This document shows positions 35,758 to 44,235 of a DNA stretch of 50,133 bases, in pieces. The position numbers and the translations under genes are program-made. Below the pieces are notes generated by a model that ran no database searches, was not told the DNA's origin, and was given only the letters and a program-made list of their open reading frames with translations. Origin of the DNA: an uncultured Flavobacteriaceae bacterium (GTDB lineage: Bacteria > Bacteroidota > Bacteroidia > Flavobacteriales > Flavobacteriaceae); NCBI GenBank assembly GCA_905181825.1, contig CAJIZJ010000028.1:1-50133 (forward strand), in the 5' to 3' direction. Numbering within the stretch: the stretch's first letter is position 1; each line of letters starts with the position of its first letter.

Positions 35758-37038
35758 ATGAAACTTTGGGATAAAGGATTTTCAATTGATGAATTTATTG
35801 AAAAATTTACTGTTGGTAACGACCGGGAAATCGACCTTAAGATTGCCGCTTATGATATTCAAGCTTCGCTTGCGCACGCGCAAATGTTGGAAGAAATAGG
35901 GCTTTTAAATCCGTTAGAACTTAAAGGGGTTGAAGGGGTATTTGAAACGCTTCAGTCACAGCTTAGTAAAGGCACTTTTGTTATTGATGCACAGTTTGAA
36001 GATATACACTCTAAATTAGAATATGAACTGACCAAAGCCTTAGGGGACACGGGTAAAAAAATACATACAGCTCGTTCAAGGAATGATCAGGTTTTAGTGG
36101 CTTTGCAATTGTATTACAAGGCTAATTTGAAGACCATACAAGGCAAGACTAAAGTACTGTTCAACACTTTAATTGACTTAGCAGAAACGCATAAAACGGC
36201 TTTACTACCAGGCTATACCCATTTACAAGTAGCTATGCCCTCGTCTTTTGGTTTGTGGTTTTCTGCTTATGCAGAATCTCTTATAGACGACGTATATGTA
36301 CTTCAGGCGGCTCAAAAAGTAGTGGATCAAAATCCTTTGGGTTCTGCGGCTGGGTATGGAAGTTCATTTCCAATTGATAGAGCATATACGACCAAAATAC
36401 TTGGATTTGAGACCTTAAAATACAATGTAGTGGCTGCTCAAATGAGCCGTGGAAAAAACGAGCGTATTATTGCGTCTGGTCTAGGTAATTTGGCCCATAC
36501 CCTAGGGAAAATGGCCATGGATATTTGCTTGTACATGAGTCAAAACTTTGATTTTATCGGCTTTCCTGAAACTCTTACGACTGGGAGTAGTATCATGCCC
36601 CACAAAAAAAATCCAGATGTTTTTGAACTGATTCGTGGTAAGTGTAATAAGCTTCAAAGTTTAGAAGCTGAGATGCTTTTGATTACCAATAATTTACCGA
36701 GTGGATACCATCGGGATTTTCAATTATTAAAAGAAAATATGATTAAGGGCTTTGAAGAATTAGAAGCTATTTTAGATATTTTTAATTATTCTATTCAGCA
36801 AATTCAAGTTAAAAAAATTGATTTGAAGGATCCTAAATACCACTATTTATTTACTGTAGACAGCATCAATTCCTTAGTAATTCAGGGGAGGTCTTTTAGA
36901 GAGGCCTATCAAACTATAGGGGCTCAAGTGCAAGCGGGAACTTACAAATCAGATAGCCGTATTCCGCATACTCATTTAGGGAGTATCCATAATTTGTCGT
37001 TAAATGAAATTAAAGAAAAATATCCATTTTGTAATTAA
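35758..37038 (+). CDS. argH: Argininosuccinate lyase
   Basis: ArgH releases arginine and fumarate, the last step of the pathway. The fumarase/aspartase superfamily loop GSSIMPHKKNPD (about 278-289) and the earlier HTARSRNDQV near 100 are both present, as is GYTHLQVAMP near 155. The 426 residues are slightly shorter than usual. It starts two bases after argE and is the last gene of the ten-gene run; no clear terminator follows within the 19-base gap to the converging gene. Confidence 0.95.
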   Translation: MKLWDKGFSIDEFIEKFTVGNDREIDLKIAAYDIQASLAHAQMLEEIGLLNPLELKGVEGVFETLQSQLSKGTFVIDAQFEDIHSKLEYELTKALGDTGKKIHTARSRNDQVLVALQLYYKANLKTIQGKTKVLFNTLIDLAETHKTALLPGYTHLQVAMPSSFGLWFSAYAESLIDDVYVLQAAQKVVDQNPLGSAAGYGSSFPIDRAYTTKILGFETLKYNVVAAQMSRGKNERIIASGLGNLAHTLGKMAMDICLYMSQNFDFIGFPETLTTGSSIMPHKKNPDVFELIRGKCNKLQSLEAEMLLITNNLPSGYHRDFQLLKENMIKGFEELEAILDIFNYSIQQIQVKKIDLKDPKYHYLFTVDSINSLVIQGRSFREAYQTIGAQVQAGTYKSDSRIPHTHLGSIHNLSLNEIKEKYPFCN

Positions 37039-37057
37039 AATAGAGAAAATCAAACAA

Positions 37058-38695
37058 TTAGTATTTCACTAGTTTATGACTGCTGGTCTCTAGTGAATTT
37101 TTGAGGGTAAGAAAATACATTCCATTTTGTAATTGCGGGGCGTTTATGGCTGCTTTTCCGTTATGGAATTTCAAAACACCCTTCAGTACGCGCTGCGATA
37201 GTTGATTCCGCAGTTCAAAGTGTGTTTCGAGTTCATGGTTTTCTGAGAGGATAAAAAACGATGTTTTAAATGGATTTGGAAATACTGACCAATTGTCTAG
37301 ATTTGATTCTGGAATCGATAAGCTCTCTGTATAACAGTCTTCGGGAACGGAATAATCAGCTTTAATTAAATCCGTTATTTTAGAAGTCACAAAACTTTCA
37401 TTGGATATGTTATCAATAAATGTAGAATCAATTACACTGCTAGTCGCTCCTAAAAAATCCTGCATAATTGTTGCAAACGTTTCCCGGTAATCATGTTGAA
37501 CTGTTTGTACTTGGTAATTATTAGTTTCAACTGCTTCTGCAAGATCTACATTAATACCAGACACACCACTTTTAACGGGTTTTCCAAAAGCAAACATGGG
37601 TGCTACTTCACCATGATCTGTTCCTAAGCTTCCATTTTCTTTTGCCTTTCTGCCAAATTCTGAAAAGGTGACTCCTAACACATCATCTGCTAAGTTATCA
37701 GCATTTAAGTCGCTCATAAAAGACTCAATGGCTCCTGACAGCTCAGTCATTAATTCACTATGTTTTCCTTGAATATCTCCACTCGCCTGATTTTGATTAT
37801 TATGCGTATCAAATCCTCCAAGCTTTACCATAAAAACCTTGGTTTCAATGCCGCCTCTAATCAACCGAGCCACTGTTTTTAACTGATCTGCTAAATTAGT
37901 ATCTGGGTAATTAGCTCCAGTACTATTTGCCCCATTATTAAATGCATTAGATATGACCTGTGAATATTGGTTAGACAATATATCGGTATCAATGATGTAT
38001 TGTAGTTCTGTACCATAATCAGAGTTAGGGATGTTAGTAGGCGCGTCACCTCCAAGTCCACTAAGTATAGAATAGAAGTTTTCAGAATCTTGACCACTTA
38101 GATTCAAAGAAAGACCATGTTCAATTTCTCCATGAAATCCCAAAGAGGTTGTTTTTGATCCTACTTGTATACCTAAAGGGTAAGTTGTTGGAATACTATC
38201 CGCATAGTTTTGTTCCATGAAACGTCCAATCCAACCACTCTGATCCCCGTTGTCCCAATTGTTACCATCATTTCCGGTAGCATAGATATCTTGAGATGCA
38301 AAGTGACTTTTATTTTGTGAAGGATATCCAACAGATTGAATGATGCGCAGTTGATCTTGCGCATATAAATTATAAAACCCTGTTAGTTCTGGATGTAGTG
38401 CAATGTCTTGATTTGTTCCTGCAAGGGAAGAATCAATAGCGTTTAACGGAAGAAATACAGAGGCGGGGATATGAATGTTTGGTCTTAGTGTTTGATAGTC
38501 TGTATAGGCACTGATAGGAATGACTGTATTTAAACCGTCATTTCCCCCGTTTAATTCCACCAAAATCAATTTTCTGTTGGAGACATCACAATTATAAAAC
38601 GAGTTGACCAATTTCATTGAAGCCTGAACTTCAAATGGCAACATGCTTGCGGCAGAGGCCGTGGTAGTAAGTTTTATAAATTGACGTCTTTTCAT
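37058..38695 (-). CDS. DUF1501 protein with twin-arginine signal and type IX sorting domain
   Basis: This 545-residue DUF1501 protein carries a twin-arginine-type signal (MKRRQFIKLTTTASAASML, arginines 3-4). The central region has ILVELNGGNDGLNTVIP and the late GVTFSEFGRKAKENGS plus DHGEV, typical of the sulfatase-like DUF1501 family. The last ~75 residues form a type IX secretion sorting domain (FPNPFKTSFF, then QNGMYFLTLKN). DUF1501 and DUF1800 genes often occur in pairs, and their enzymatic activity is unknown. It follows the DUF1800 gene by 10 bases, in one operon. Confidence 0.88.
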   Translation of the reverse strand: MKRRQFIKLTTTASAASMLPFEVQASMKLVNSFYNCDVSNRKLILVELNGGNDGLNTVIPISAYTDYQTLRPNIHIPASVFLPLNAIDSSLAGTNQDIALHPELTGFYNLYAQDQLRIIQSVGYPSQNKSHFASQDIYATGNDGNNWDNGDQSGWIGRFMEQNYADSIPTTYPLGIQVGSKTTSLGFHGEIEHGLSLNLSGQDSENFYSILSGLGGDAPTNIPNSDYGTELQYIIDTDILSNQYSQVISNAFNNGANSTGANYPDTNLADQLKTVARLIRGGIETKVFMVKLGGFDTHNNQNQASGDIQGKHSELMTELSGAIESFMSDLNADNLADDVLGVTFSEFGRKAKENGSLGTDHGEVAPMFAFGKPVKSGVSGINVDLAEAVETNNYQVQTVQHDYRETFATIMQDFLGATSSVIDSTFIDNISNESFVTSKITDLIKADYSVPEDCYTESLSIPESNLDNWSVFPNPFKTSFFILSENHELETHFELRNQLSQRVLKGVLKFHNGKAAINAPQLQNGMYFLTLKNSLETSSHKLVKY

Positions 38696-38705
38696 ATATC
38701 AAATG

Positions 38706-40406
38706 TTACATTAATTGAAATTCAGCTGCGTTAATCATTGCTGTAAATAGGGCATCTAGTCGTATTTTAACCTGAACGGTATTGCCTGTTTGCAGGTATT
38801 CGTTCCATGCGGTATTCCAATAGTATGCTTCGAGACCGTCAGTGAGAATAGAAACAAAATAAGTGATTCTAGTGCTATCAATTGATTCACAATAGAGTAA
38901 TTCAGCGATCTCTGTAACTAAAGTTGTTGCATCTGTAGCAGTAGCAGTAGAGAAATTACCAGAGTTTTCTACATAGTCAACGCTGTTAAATTGCACCCTT
39001 ATGTTCATATTGTTGTTAAGAATGTTATTCCTTCCAGTAATCAAACATTCAATTAATTTATAACGTCCTATAACGGTGTTTGAAGAAAACCAATTACGAT
39101 CAAAACTAGGCGTTTGGTACATTGCTGGATAGCCTGCCACCGTTTCTGGTGAAAACGGATTGATTCCAGTGCTTGCAAAAAAGCCTAAATAACTAAAATT
39201 GTAATAAAACTTATGAAAATAAATTTGATCATTACTAAATGATCCTGGGGGATTAGTAGCACTGGCCTCTGGGTTTGGAAGGCTAATGTCTAGCAGTTGA
39301 AGTGTTTCACTAATAAGTTGAAGCGGACTCTTTACAACGCTACCAATAATTTCATCTGTATTATCACTGCTGTCTTCATCATAAAAATGTTGAGACATCA
39401 ATAGGGTTTCTAGAACCTCATGTAAATTGAAGTTATTGGCAATAAGTTGACTGGATAGAGGAGTTATGATATCGTCTTCTACTTCTTGACTCCATTCACT
39501 TTTCACATAAAATCGGTATAGTTTTCTACAGTATGATTTCGCTGTTGCTTGTTGTGAGAAAATCATTTCCACAAAGTCATTTACTTCTTGAATAACGCCT
39601 TGCTGAGTGGATTGACCTGAAATGGTTTGGTTGTTAAAAGCCGAGGAGAATATTTTATCTGTAGTATCATGTTGTCCAGTATTTACATAGCCCATTGGAA
39701 TTCCTGTGTCTGGATCAAGGGTGTCCCTGAGCGGCTTGGTTTTTATTCCAGAAAATACTTTTGCAGCATTTTGAATATCACTTTCCTTGTAGGTTGTATA
39801 ATCTCCTTCTCCAATTTGTTCCCCTTTTAAAATAGTGAAAAGTTCTAAAAATTCACGTGAGTAATTTTCATTAGGATTGTTTTTATTATTGGTATTGTTG
39901 TCAAGATAGTACAAGATTGAATTGTCAAAAGTTATTTTCTTTGCAAGAGTTTTTATGTTACCAAAAGCATAGAAATCTAGTAATCTCAAATAGTCGTAGA
40001 AGTAAGAAGATTTAGCAACTCCATCATCTTTAGAAAGTGTAAAACAGCTGTGAAGAAAAAAAACGAGTTTATGTTTTAAACTGTTTTGTTTCTGTGCATT
40101 ATACCACCACCATCCTGAAATAATTGCTTTTTTTCGAAATTGTCCAACAGAAAAGTCTGCGGGAGTTGTATTGGTAGTATGCATCCAAAACGCATCAGGG
40201 ACACCAGTATTTGAGTTGACAATAGTATCATAGGGATGTTCCCAAAATAGGATAGGCTCATTTGATAATTCACTAACGGCCTGTTGGGGTGTTAGGGTTG
40301 CAAAATAGTCAAGAGTGATTTTTGAGTAACTAAAGCAAGCTCTCCTTAAAAGATGTTTTGCTTTTCGAGACCCTAAGAGGTCTGTATATGGATTTAATGA
40401 TGCCAA
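38706..40406 (-). CDS. DUF1800 family protein
   Basis: This is a 566-residue DUF1800 protein. The start MASLNPYTDLLGSRKAKHLLRRACF and the motifs KLVFFLHSCF, NENYSREFLELFT and GYPAMYQTPSF fit the family. No signal peptide is visible, unlike its partner DUF1501, so how it leaves the cytoplasm (if it does) is unclear. The start is TTG at 40406, which gives the expected N-terminus; no better upstream ATG is found. Upstream lies an AT-rich tandem repeat (40445-40504). Confidence 0.87.
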   Translation of the reverse strand: MASLNPYTDLLGSRKAKHLLRRACFSYSKITLDYFATLTPQQAVSELSNEPILFWEHPYDTIVNSNTGVPDAFWMHTTNTTPADFSVGQFRKKAIISGWWWYNAQKQNSLKHKLVFFLHSCFTLSKDDGVAKSSYFYDYLRLLDFYAFGNIKTLAKKITFDNSILYYLDNNTNNKNNPNENYSREFLELFTILKGEQIGEGDYTTYKESDIQNAAKVFSGIKTKPLRDTLDPDTGIPMGYVNTGQHDTTDKIFSSAFNNQTISGQSTQQGVIQEVNDFVEMIFSQQATAKSYCRKLYRFYVKSEWSQEVEDDIITPLSSQLIANNFNLHEVLETLLMSQHFYDEDSSDNTDEIIGSVVKSPLQLISETLQLLDISLPNPEASATNPPGSFSNDQIYFHKFYYNFSYLGFFASTGINPFSPETVAGYPAMYQTPSFDRNWFSSNTVIGRYKLIECLITGRNNILNNNMNIRVQFNSVDYVENSGNFSTATATDATTLVTEIAELLYCESIDSTRITYFVSILTDGLEAYYWNTAWNEYLQTGNTVQVKIRLDALFTAMINAAEFQLM

Positions 40407-40444
40407 TAATAAACTATTAAGTCACTAAAATAAGTAAAAATCTA

Positions 40445-40504
40445 ATAATTAACGTATTAATTGATAGTTTTAATGTATTTAATGTAGTTTTAATGTATTA
40501 AATG
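40445..40504. repeat. AT-rich tandem repeat, period about 20 bases
   Basis: Two adjacent 20-base copies (TAGTTTTAATGTATTTAATG at 40465-40484 and a single-base variant at 40485-40504) are preceded by a more diverged third copy (about 40445-40464, 12 of 15 core bases matching). The array sits between the divergent DUF1800 gene and the next plus-strand gene, so it may be a binding site or a slippage-prone promoter spacer. Confidence 0.7.
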
Positions 40505-40602
40505 ATAGCTATTTATTTTTTGCAGAGTTTTTTAATATTTCACCAAAAACATATTAATCTAGCTTGTTCTTCCTATTTCCCTTAAATTCTCCGTTGATTA
40601 TG

Positions 40603-40634
40603 TTGTAAATAACTCAATTTTTTTATTACTTTTA
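40603..40634 (+). promoter_or_regulatory. Probable promoter of the NTF2-like/glycogen-binding-like gene
   Basis: TTG (40603-40605) and TACTTTTA (40627-40634) are 21 bases apart. The -7 element ends in A instead of G, one mismatch to the consensus. The start codon is 38 bases downstream. Confidence 0.45.
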
Positions 40635-40671
40635 CTTCACAACTAATTTAAACTTAATTAAAATAAAAATA

Positions 40672-41508
40672 ATGAAAACATTAAAACGATTAGTAATCAC
40701 AATTATTTTAGCTAATTTTTCTAACATAAATGCTCAAGACAGAATGGATGCGGTAGGTTTCGCAGGGGATTTAAACCAAGCCTTTGTTTTAGGAAATCAA
40801 GAAAGTGTAACTGTTTGGTTAGAGTGGTGTAAGCTACACGAAGAAAAAAATATCGAAGGAATTATGTTACTAGCAGGGGATAATATTAAACTTGAACTGC
40901 CTGGAGGTAAATCTATTATTGAAGGTAAAGAAAATTTAAAGCTTTCTCTTGAGAGTTGGTTTTTAGAAACAAATGATATTCAAATTCAGCAAAGCTGGGG
41001 AATGCCAATAAAGTTTATTAATGCTGAAGGCGAGCTAATGAGTGGAGATTGGATTATAACTGGTCATACATTAAAATCCAGCCGTAACGAGGTAACCTCA
41101 TTTGAAGATAACCATATTAATGTACTTATTGATGGCGGAAAGGTACAGTATCTCAAAGTTTTCAACCATAGCTTGGTTGAGCCTGTTAATGTTGTTGTGT
41201 CTGTAGATTTATCAAATGCCAAAGACAAATTTGAATCGGTATCTATATTAGGGACATTTAATGACTGGTGTAACAGCTGTGATTTTATGACAGATGAGGA
41301 TAATGATGGAGTATACACAACTGAAATCTTAGTGACTCCAGGAGAAATGGAATATAAATTCTCAGTTGATGGTAAGGAAGAAGTTTTTAAGCCTGGAACA
41401 AGCTGTACTAAAACAACAGATATTTATACAAATAGAGTCTTACAAATCGAATCAACAACCAGTTCAATAAGTGCTGTTTGCTTCAATAGCTGTACAATAT
41501 GTAAATAG
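40672..41508 (+). CDS. Exported NTF2-like domain fused to a glycogen-binding-like domain
   Basis: This 278-residue protein has a signal peptide (1-22, ending SNINAQ) and two unlike parts. Residues 30-165 look like a SnoaL/NTF2-like domain (LEWCKLHEEKNIEGIMLLAG, GDWIITGHT, VQYLKVFNHSL). Residues 172-255 resemble the AMPK/CBM48-type glycogen-binding fold (SVSILGTFNDW, then GVYTTEILVTPGEMEYKFSVDG). The C-terminal tail has three cysteines (AVCFNSCTICK). I do not know a named family with this combination, and its function is unknown. The neighbours are surface proteins. Confidence 0.7.
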   Translation: MKTLKRLVITIILANFSNINAQDRMDAVGFAGDLNQAFVLGNQESVTVWLEWCKLHEEKNIEGIMLLAGDNIKLELPGGKSIIEGKENLKLSLESWFLETNDIQIQQSWGMPIKFINAEGELMSGDWIITGHTLKSSRNEVTSFEDNHINVLIDGGKVQYLKVFNHSLVEPVNVVVSVDLSNAKDKFESVSILGTFNDWCNSCDFMTDEDNDGVYTTEILVTPGEMEYKFSVDGKEEVFKPGTSCTKTTDIYTNRVLQIESTTSSISAVCFNSCTICK

Positions 41509-41618
41509 ACTTACAATTTTAAAGTCCTAAAATAGTATTGATTTGCTAGTTGTTTTGAGTTTTAGATTAGCTCAGTTTTATTGTATATTTTTACATAAAT
41601 ATTAAAAAATAACTACTC

Positions 41619-44219
41619 ATGCGTTATCTATATTTATTGTGTCTGCTTTATTCATTTTGCCTAACGGCTCAAATTGACCATTGGGAAAGTGTCGTGTTGC
41701 CCGGCGATCAATGGGATTATCTTGTGCCTACGTCACAACCTAGTTCTAACTGGAACCAATTAGGATTTAACTCATCAAGTTGGAATACGGGGAATTCAGG
41801 GTTTGGATATGGAGATGGTGATGATGCTACGATAGTTTCAAGCACTATGTCTATTTACATTCGAAAAATATTTACGATAACTAATGCCTCTGATATTGAG
41901 TCGATTATACTTGATTTAGATTATGATGATGGTTTTGTAGCGTATTTAAATGGACAAGAAATAGCTAGAAACTTAATTTCAGGATCTGTTCCTAGTTTCA
42001 ATCAGTCTAGTGATGGGTATCATGAAGCATTACTTCCACAAGGCTATGCTCCCGAGCGCTTTGCAGCAGATCCTGCACTTCTCAATACAGGTATAAATGT
42101 ACTAGCGGTTCAGGTACATAACCAATCGTTCAATTCTTCTGATCTAACCGCACTACCCGTTTTATCATTAGCAATAAATAATACATCTACAAATTACCAA
42201 ACACCTCCATCGTGGTTTGTTGTTCCTGATATTCCTACTGAGGTTGATTTTGAATCGTCTAATTTACCAATCGTTCTTATTGAAACAGCTCAAGGTCAAG
42301 AAATCCCTAATGATCCGAAGATTGACGCGACCATGAAAATAATTTATAGAGATAATGGACAGCGAAACTATCTTACTGATGACAGCGATCCTACAGCTCT
42401 TAGCTATAACGGCCCTATAAAAATTGAATACCGTGGATCGTCTTCTAGTTTGTTGGACAAAAAACAATATGCCTTTACTCCTTATGATGATTTGGGTGAT
42501 AAAATAAATGTACCTTTTTTAGATATGCCAACAGAAAATGATTGGATTTTGAGTGGCTTGGCCTATGATCCTTCTTTTATGAGAGATTTTTTGAGTTATA
42601 GGCTTGCAAATTTAACCAATAATTATGCCTCAAGAGGTCGTTATTGTGAAGTGGTCCTTAATGGGAGTTTTCAAGGTATATATGTGTTACAAGAAAAGTT
42701 AAAAGCAGACGACAGTCGAATTGATATTAAAAAAATTAAAGACGTAGATTTAACACTTCCTAAACTTACTGGGGGGTATATTACAAAAACAGATAAGATT
42801 GAAGGCTCAGATACCCAAGCTTGGTCAATGCCAAATTATGGGGGTTGGGAAAGCAATTTTGTACACGAGCATCCCAAGCCTACAACCGTAATGCCAGAAC
42901 AAGACACTTACATAAGAAATGAATTTGAAACTCTCCAGGCTTATGTTGCGTCACCAAGTAATAGTACGATTACACAAGGCTACCCGTCAGTAATTGACAT
43001 CCCTTCATTTGTCGATTTTATGATACTAAACGAACTCTCCTCTAATGCAGATGGTTATGAGTTTAGTACGTTTTTTCATAAAGATCGGAATGGGAAGCTG
43101 AGAGCAGGGCCCATTTGGGATTTTAATTTAACATTTGGGAATGATTTATTTCAATGGGGGTATGATAGAAGTCACACGGATATTTGGCAGTTTGATGACC
43201 AAGGAAATATGGGGCCTAAGTTTTGGAAAGACTTATTTGATGACCCCGTATTTAATTGCTACTTAACCAAGCGTTGGCAAGAACTGACCGCGCCAGGAAT
43301 GCCATTAAACTCAACTGAAATTTTTAGCCTTATCGATGCAACCCAAACCCTTATTTCGGAGGCTGCAGCTCGACAAGAAATCGTTTCGGGGACCACTGGT
43401 GATTTTAATGAAAATATAATTGAGATGAAAGAGTTTATTTCTGAGCGGATTCAATGGATATCAAATCAATTAACAGATACTAGTTTATGTGATACGATTA
43501 CAACACCTGCATTAGTGATTTCTAAAATAAATTATAATCCATTGGTAGAGGTCGACTTAGATTCAAGCGATTTTGAATTTATTGAAATCACAAACAACAG
43601 TTCATCTATGATTGATTTGACGGGTATTTATTTTGGTGGTCTAGGGCTTACCTATCAATTCCCTCAGGAGTTATCTCTTTCCGCTGAAAGTGTACTTTAC
43701 TTAGCAAACGACAGTGATTCTTTTAATGAACGCTATGGATTTGAACCTTTTGATGAATTTTCAAGAAGCCTGTCCAATGATGGAGAAGATTTGATTTTGA
43801 GAGATGCCTATGGGAATATTATTGATGAGGTGACTTATAACGATGCATTGCCATGGCCAGAAGCGGCTGATGGGGAAGGTTCGTTCCTTAAACTTGTTGG
43901 TTTAGATTTAGACAATAATTTGGCCAGCAGTTGGATAGCGCGTAATGATATATCAGAAAACTTAGCTGTTGGAAGTAGTACTTTTGATTCTTTTGTTAGT
44001 CTTTATCCAAACCCAGTTTCGGATGTATTGAAAATTAAAACCACCTCTAGCAACATTTTAAGTATTAAACTCTACAGTATAAACGGAAAACTTTTCAGAA
44101 CCTATTCTTTTGAAAACAGACAGGTTGAATTGGATTTAAGTGCTTTTGCAAATGGGTTCTATCTATTACAAATTCAAACCGATAACGAGTTATTATTTAA
44201 GAAAATCATTAAAAACTAA
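41619..44219 (+). CDS. Type IX-secreted CotH-kinase-like protein with lamin-tail domain
   Basis: This large secreted protein has 866 residues. A signal peptide (1-18) is followed by a beta-rich domain with GFGYGDGDDAT (about 60-190). A CotH core spans about 205-615, with KIEYRGSSS, NDWILSGLAYDPSFMRDFLSY, YCEVVLNGSFQGIYVLQEKLK and AGPIWDFNLTFGND. A lamin-tail domain lies near 628-770, and a type IX sorting domain makes up the last ~75 residues (LYPNPVSDVLKI). CotH proteins of spore coats phosphorylate serines; kinase activity here is inferred from homology only. Confidence 0.88.
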   Translation: MRYLYLLCLLYSFCLTAQIDHWESVVLPGDQWDYLVPTSQPSSNWNQLGFNSSSWNTGNSGFGYGDGDDATIVSSTMSIYIRKIFTITNASDIESIILDLDYDDGFVAYLNGQEIARNLISGSVPSFNQSSDGYHEALLPQGYAPERFAADPALLNTGINVLAVQVHNQSFNSSDLTALPVLSLAINNTSTNYQTPPSWFVVPDIPTEVDFESSNLPIVLIETAQGQEIPNDPKIDATMKIIYRDNGQRNYLTDDSDPTALSYNGPIKIEYRGSSSSLLDKKQYAFTPYDDLGDKINVPFLDMPTENDWILSGLAYDPSFMRDFLSYRLANLTNNYASRGRYCEVVLNGSFQGIYVLQEKLKADDSRIDIKKIKDVDLTLPKLTGGYITKTDKIEGSDTQAWSMPNYGGWESNFVHEHPKPTTVMPEQDTYIRNEFETLQAYVASPSNSTITQGYPSVIDIPSFVDFMILNELSSNADGYEFSTFFHKDRNGKLRAGPIWDFNLTFGNDLFQWGYDRSHTDIWQFDDQGNMGPKFWKDLFDDPVFNCYLTKRWQELTAPGMPLNSTEIFSLIDATQTLISEAAARQEIVSGTTGDFNENIIEMKEFISERIQWISNQLTDTSLCDTITTPALVISKINYNPLVEVDLDSSDFEFIEITNNSSSMIDLTGIYFGGLGLTYQFPQELSLSAESVLYLANDSDSFNERYGFEPFDEFSRSLSNDGEDLILRDAYGNIIDEVTYNDALPWPEAADGEGSFLKLVGLDLDNNLASSWIARNDISENLAVGSSTFDSFVSLYPNPVSDVLKIKTTSSNILSIKLYSINGKLFRTYSFENRQVELDLSAFANGFYLLQIQTDNELLFKKIIKN

Positions 44220-44235
44220 TGATCAGTTTACCGCT

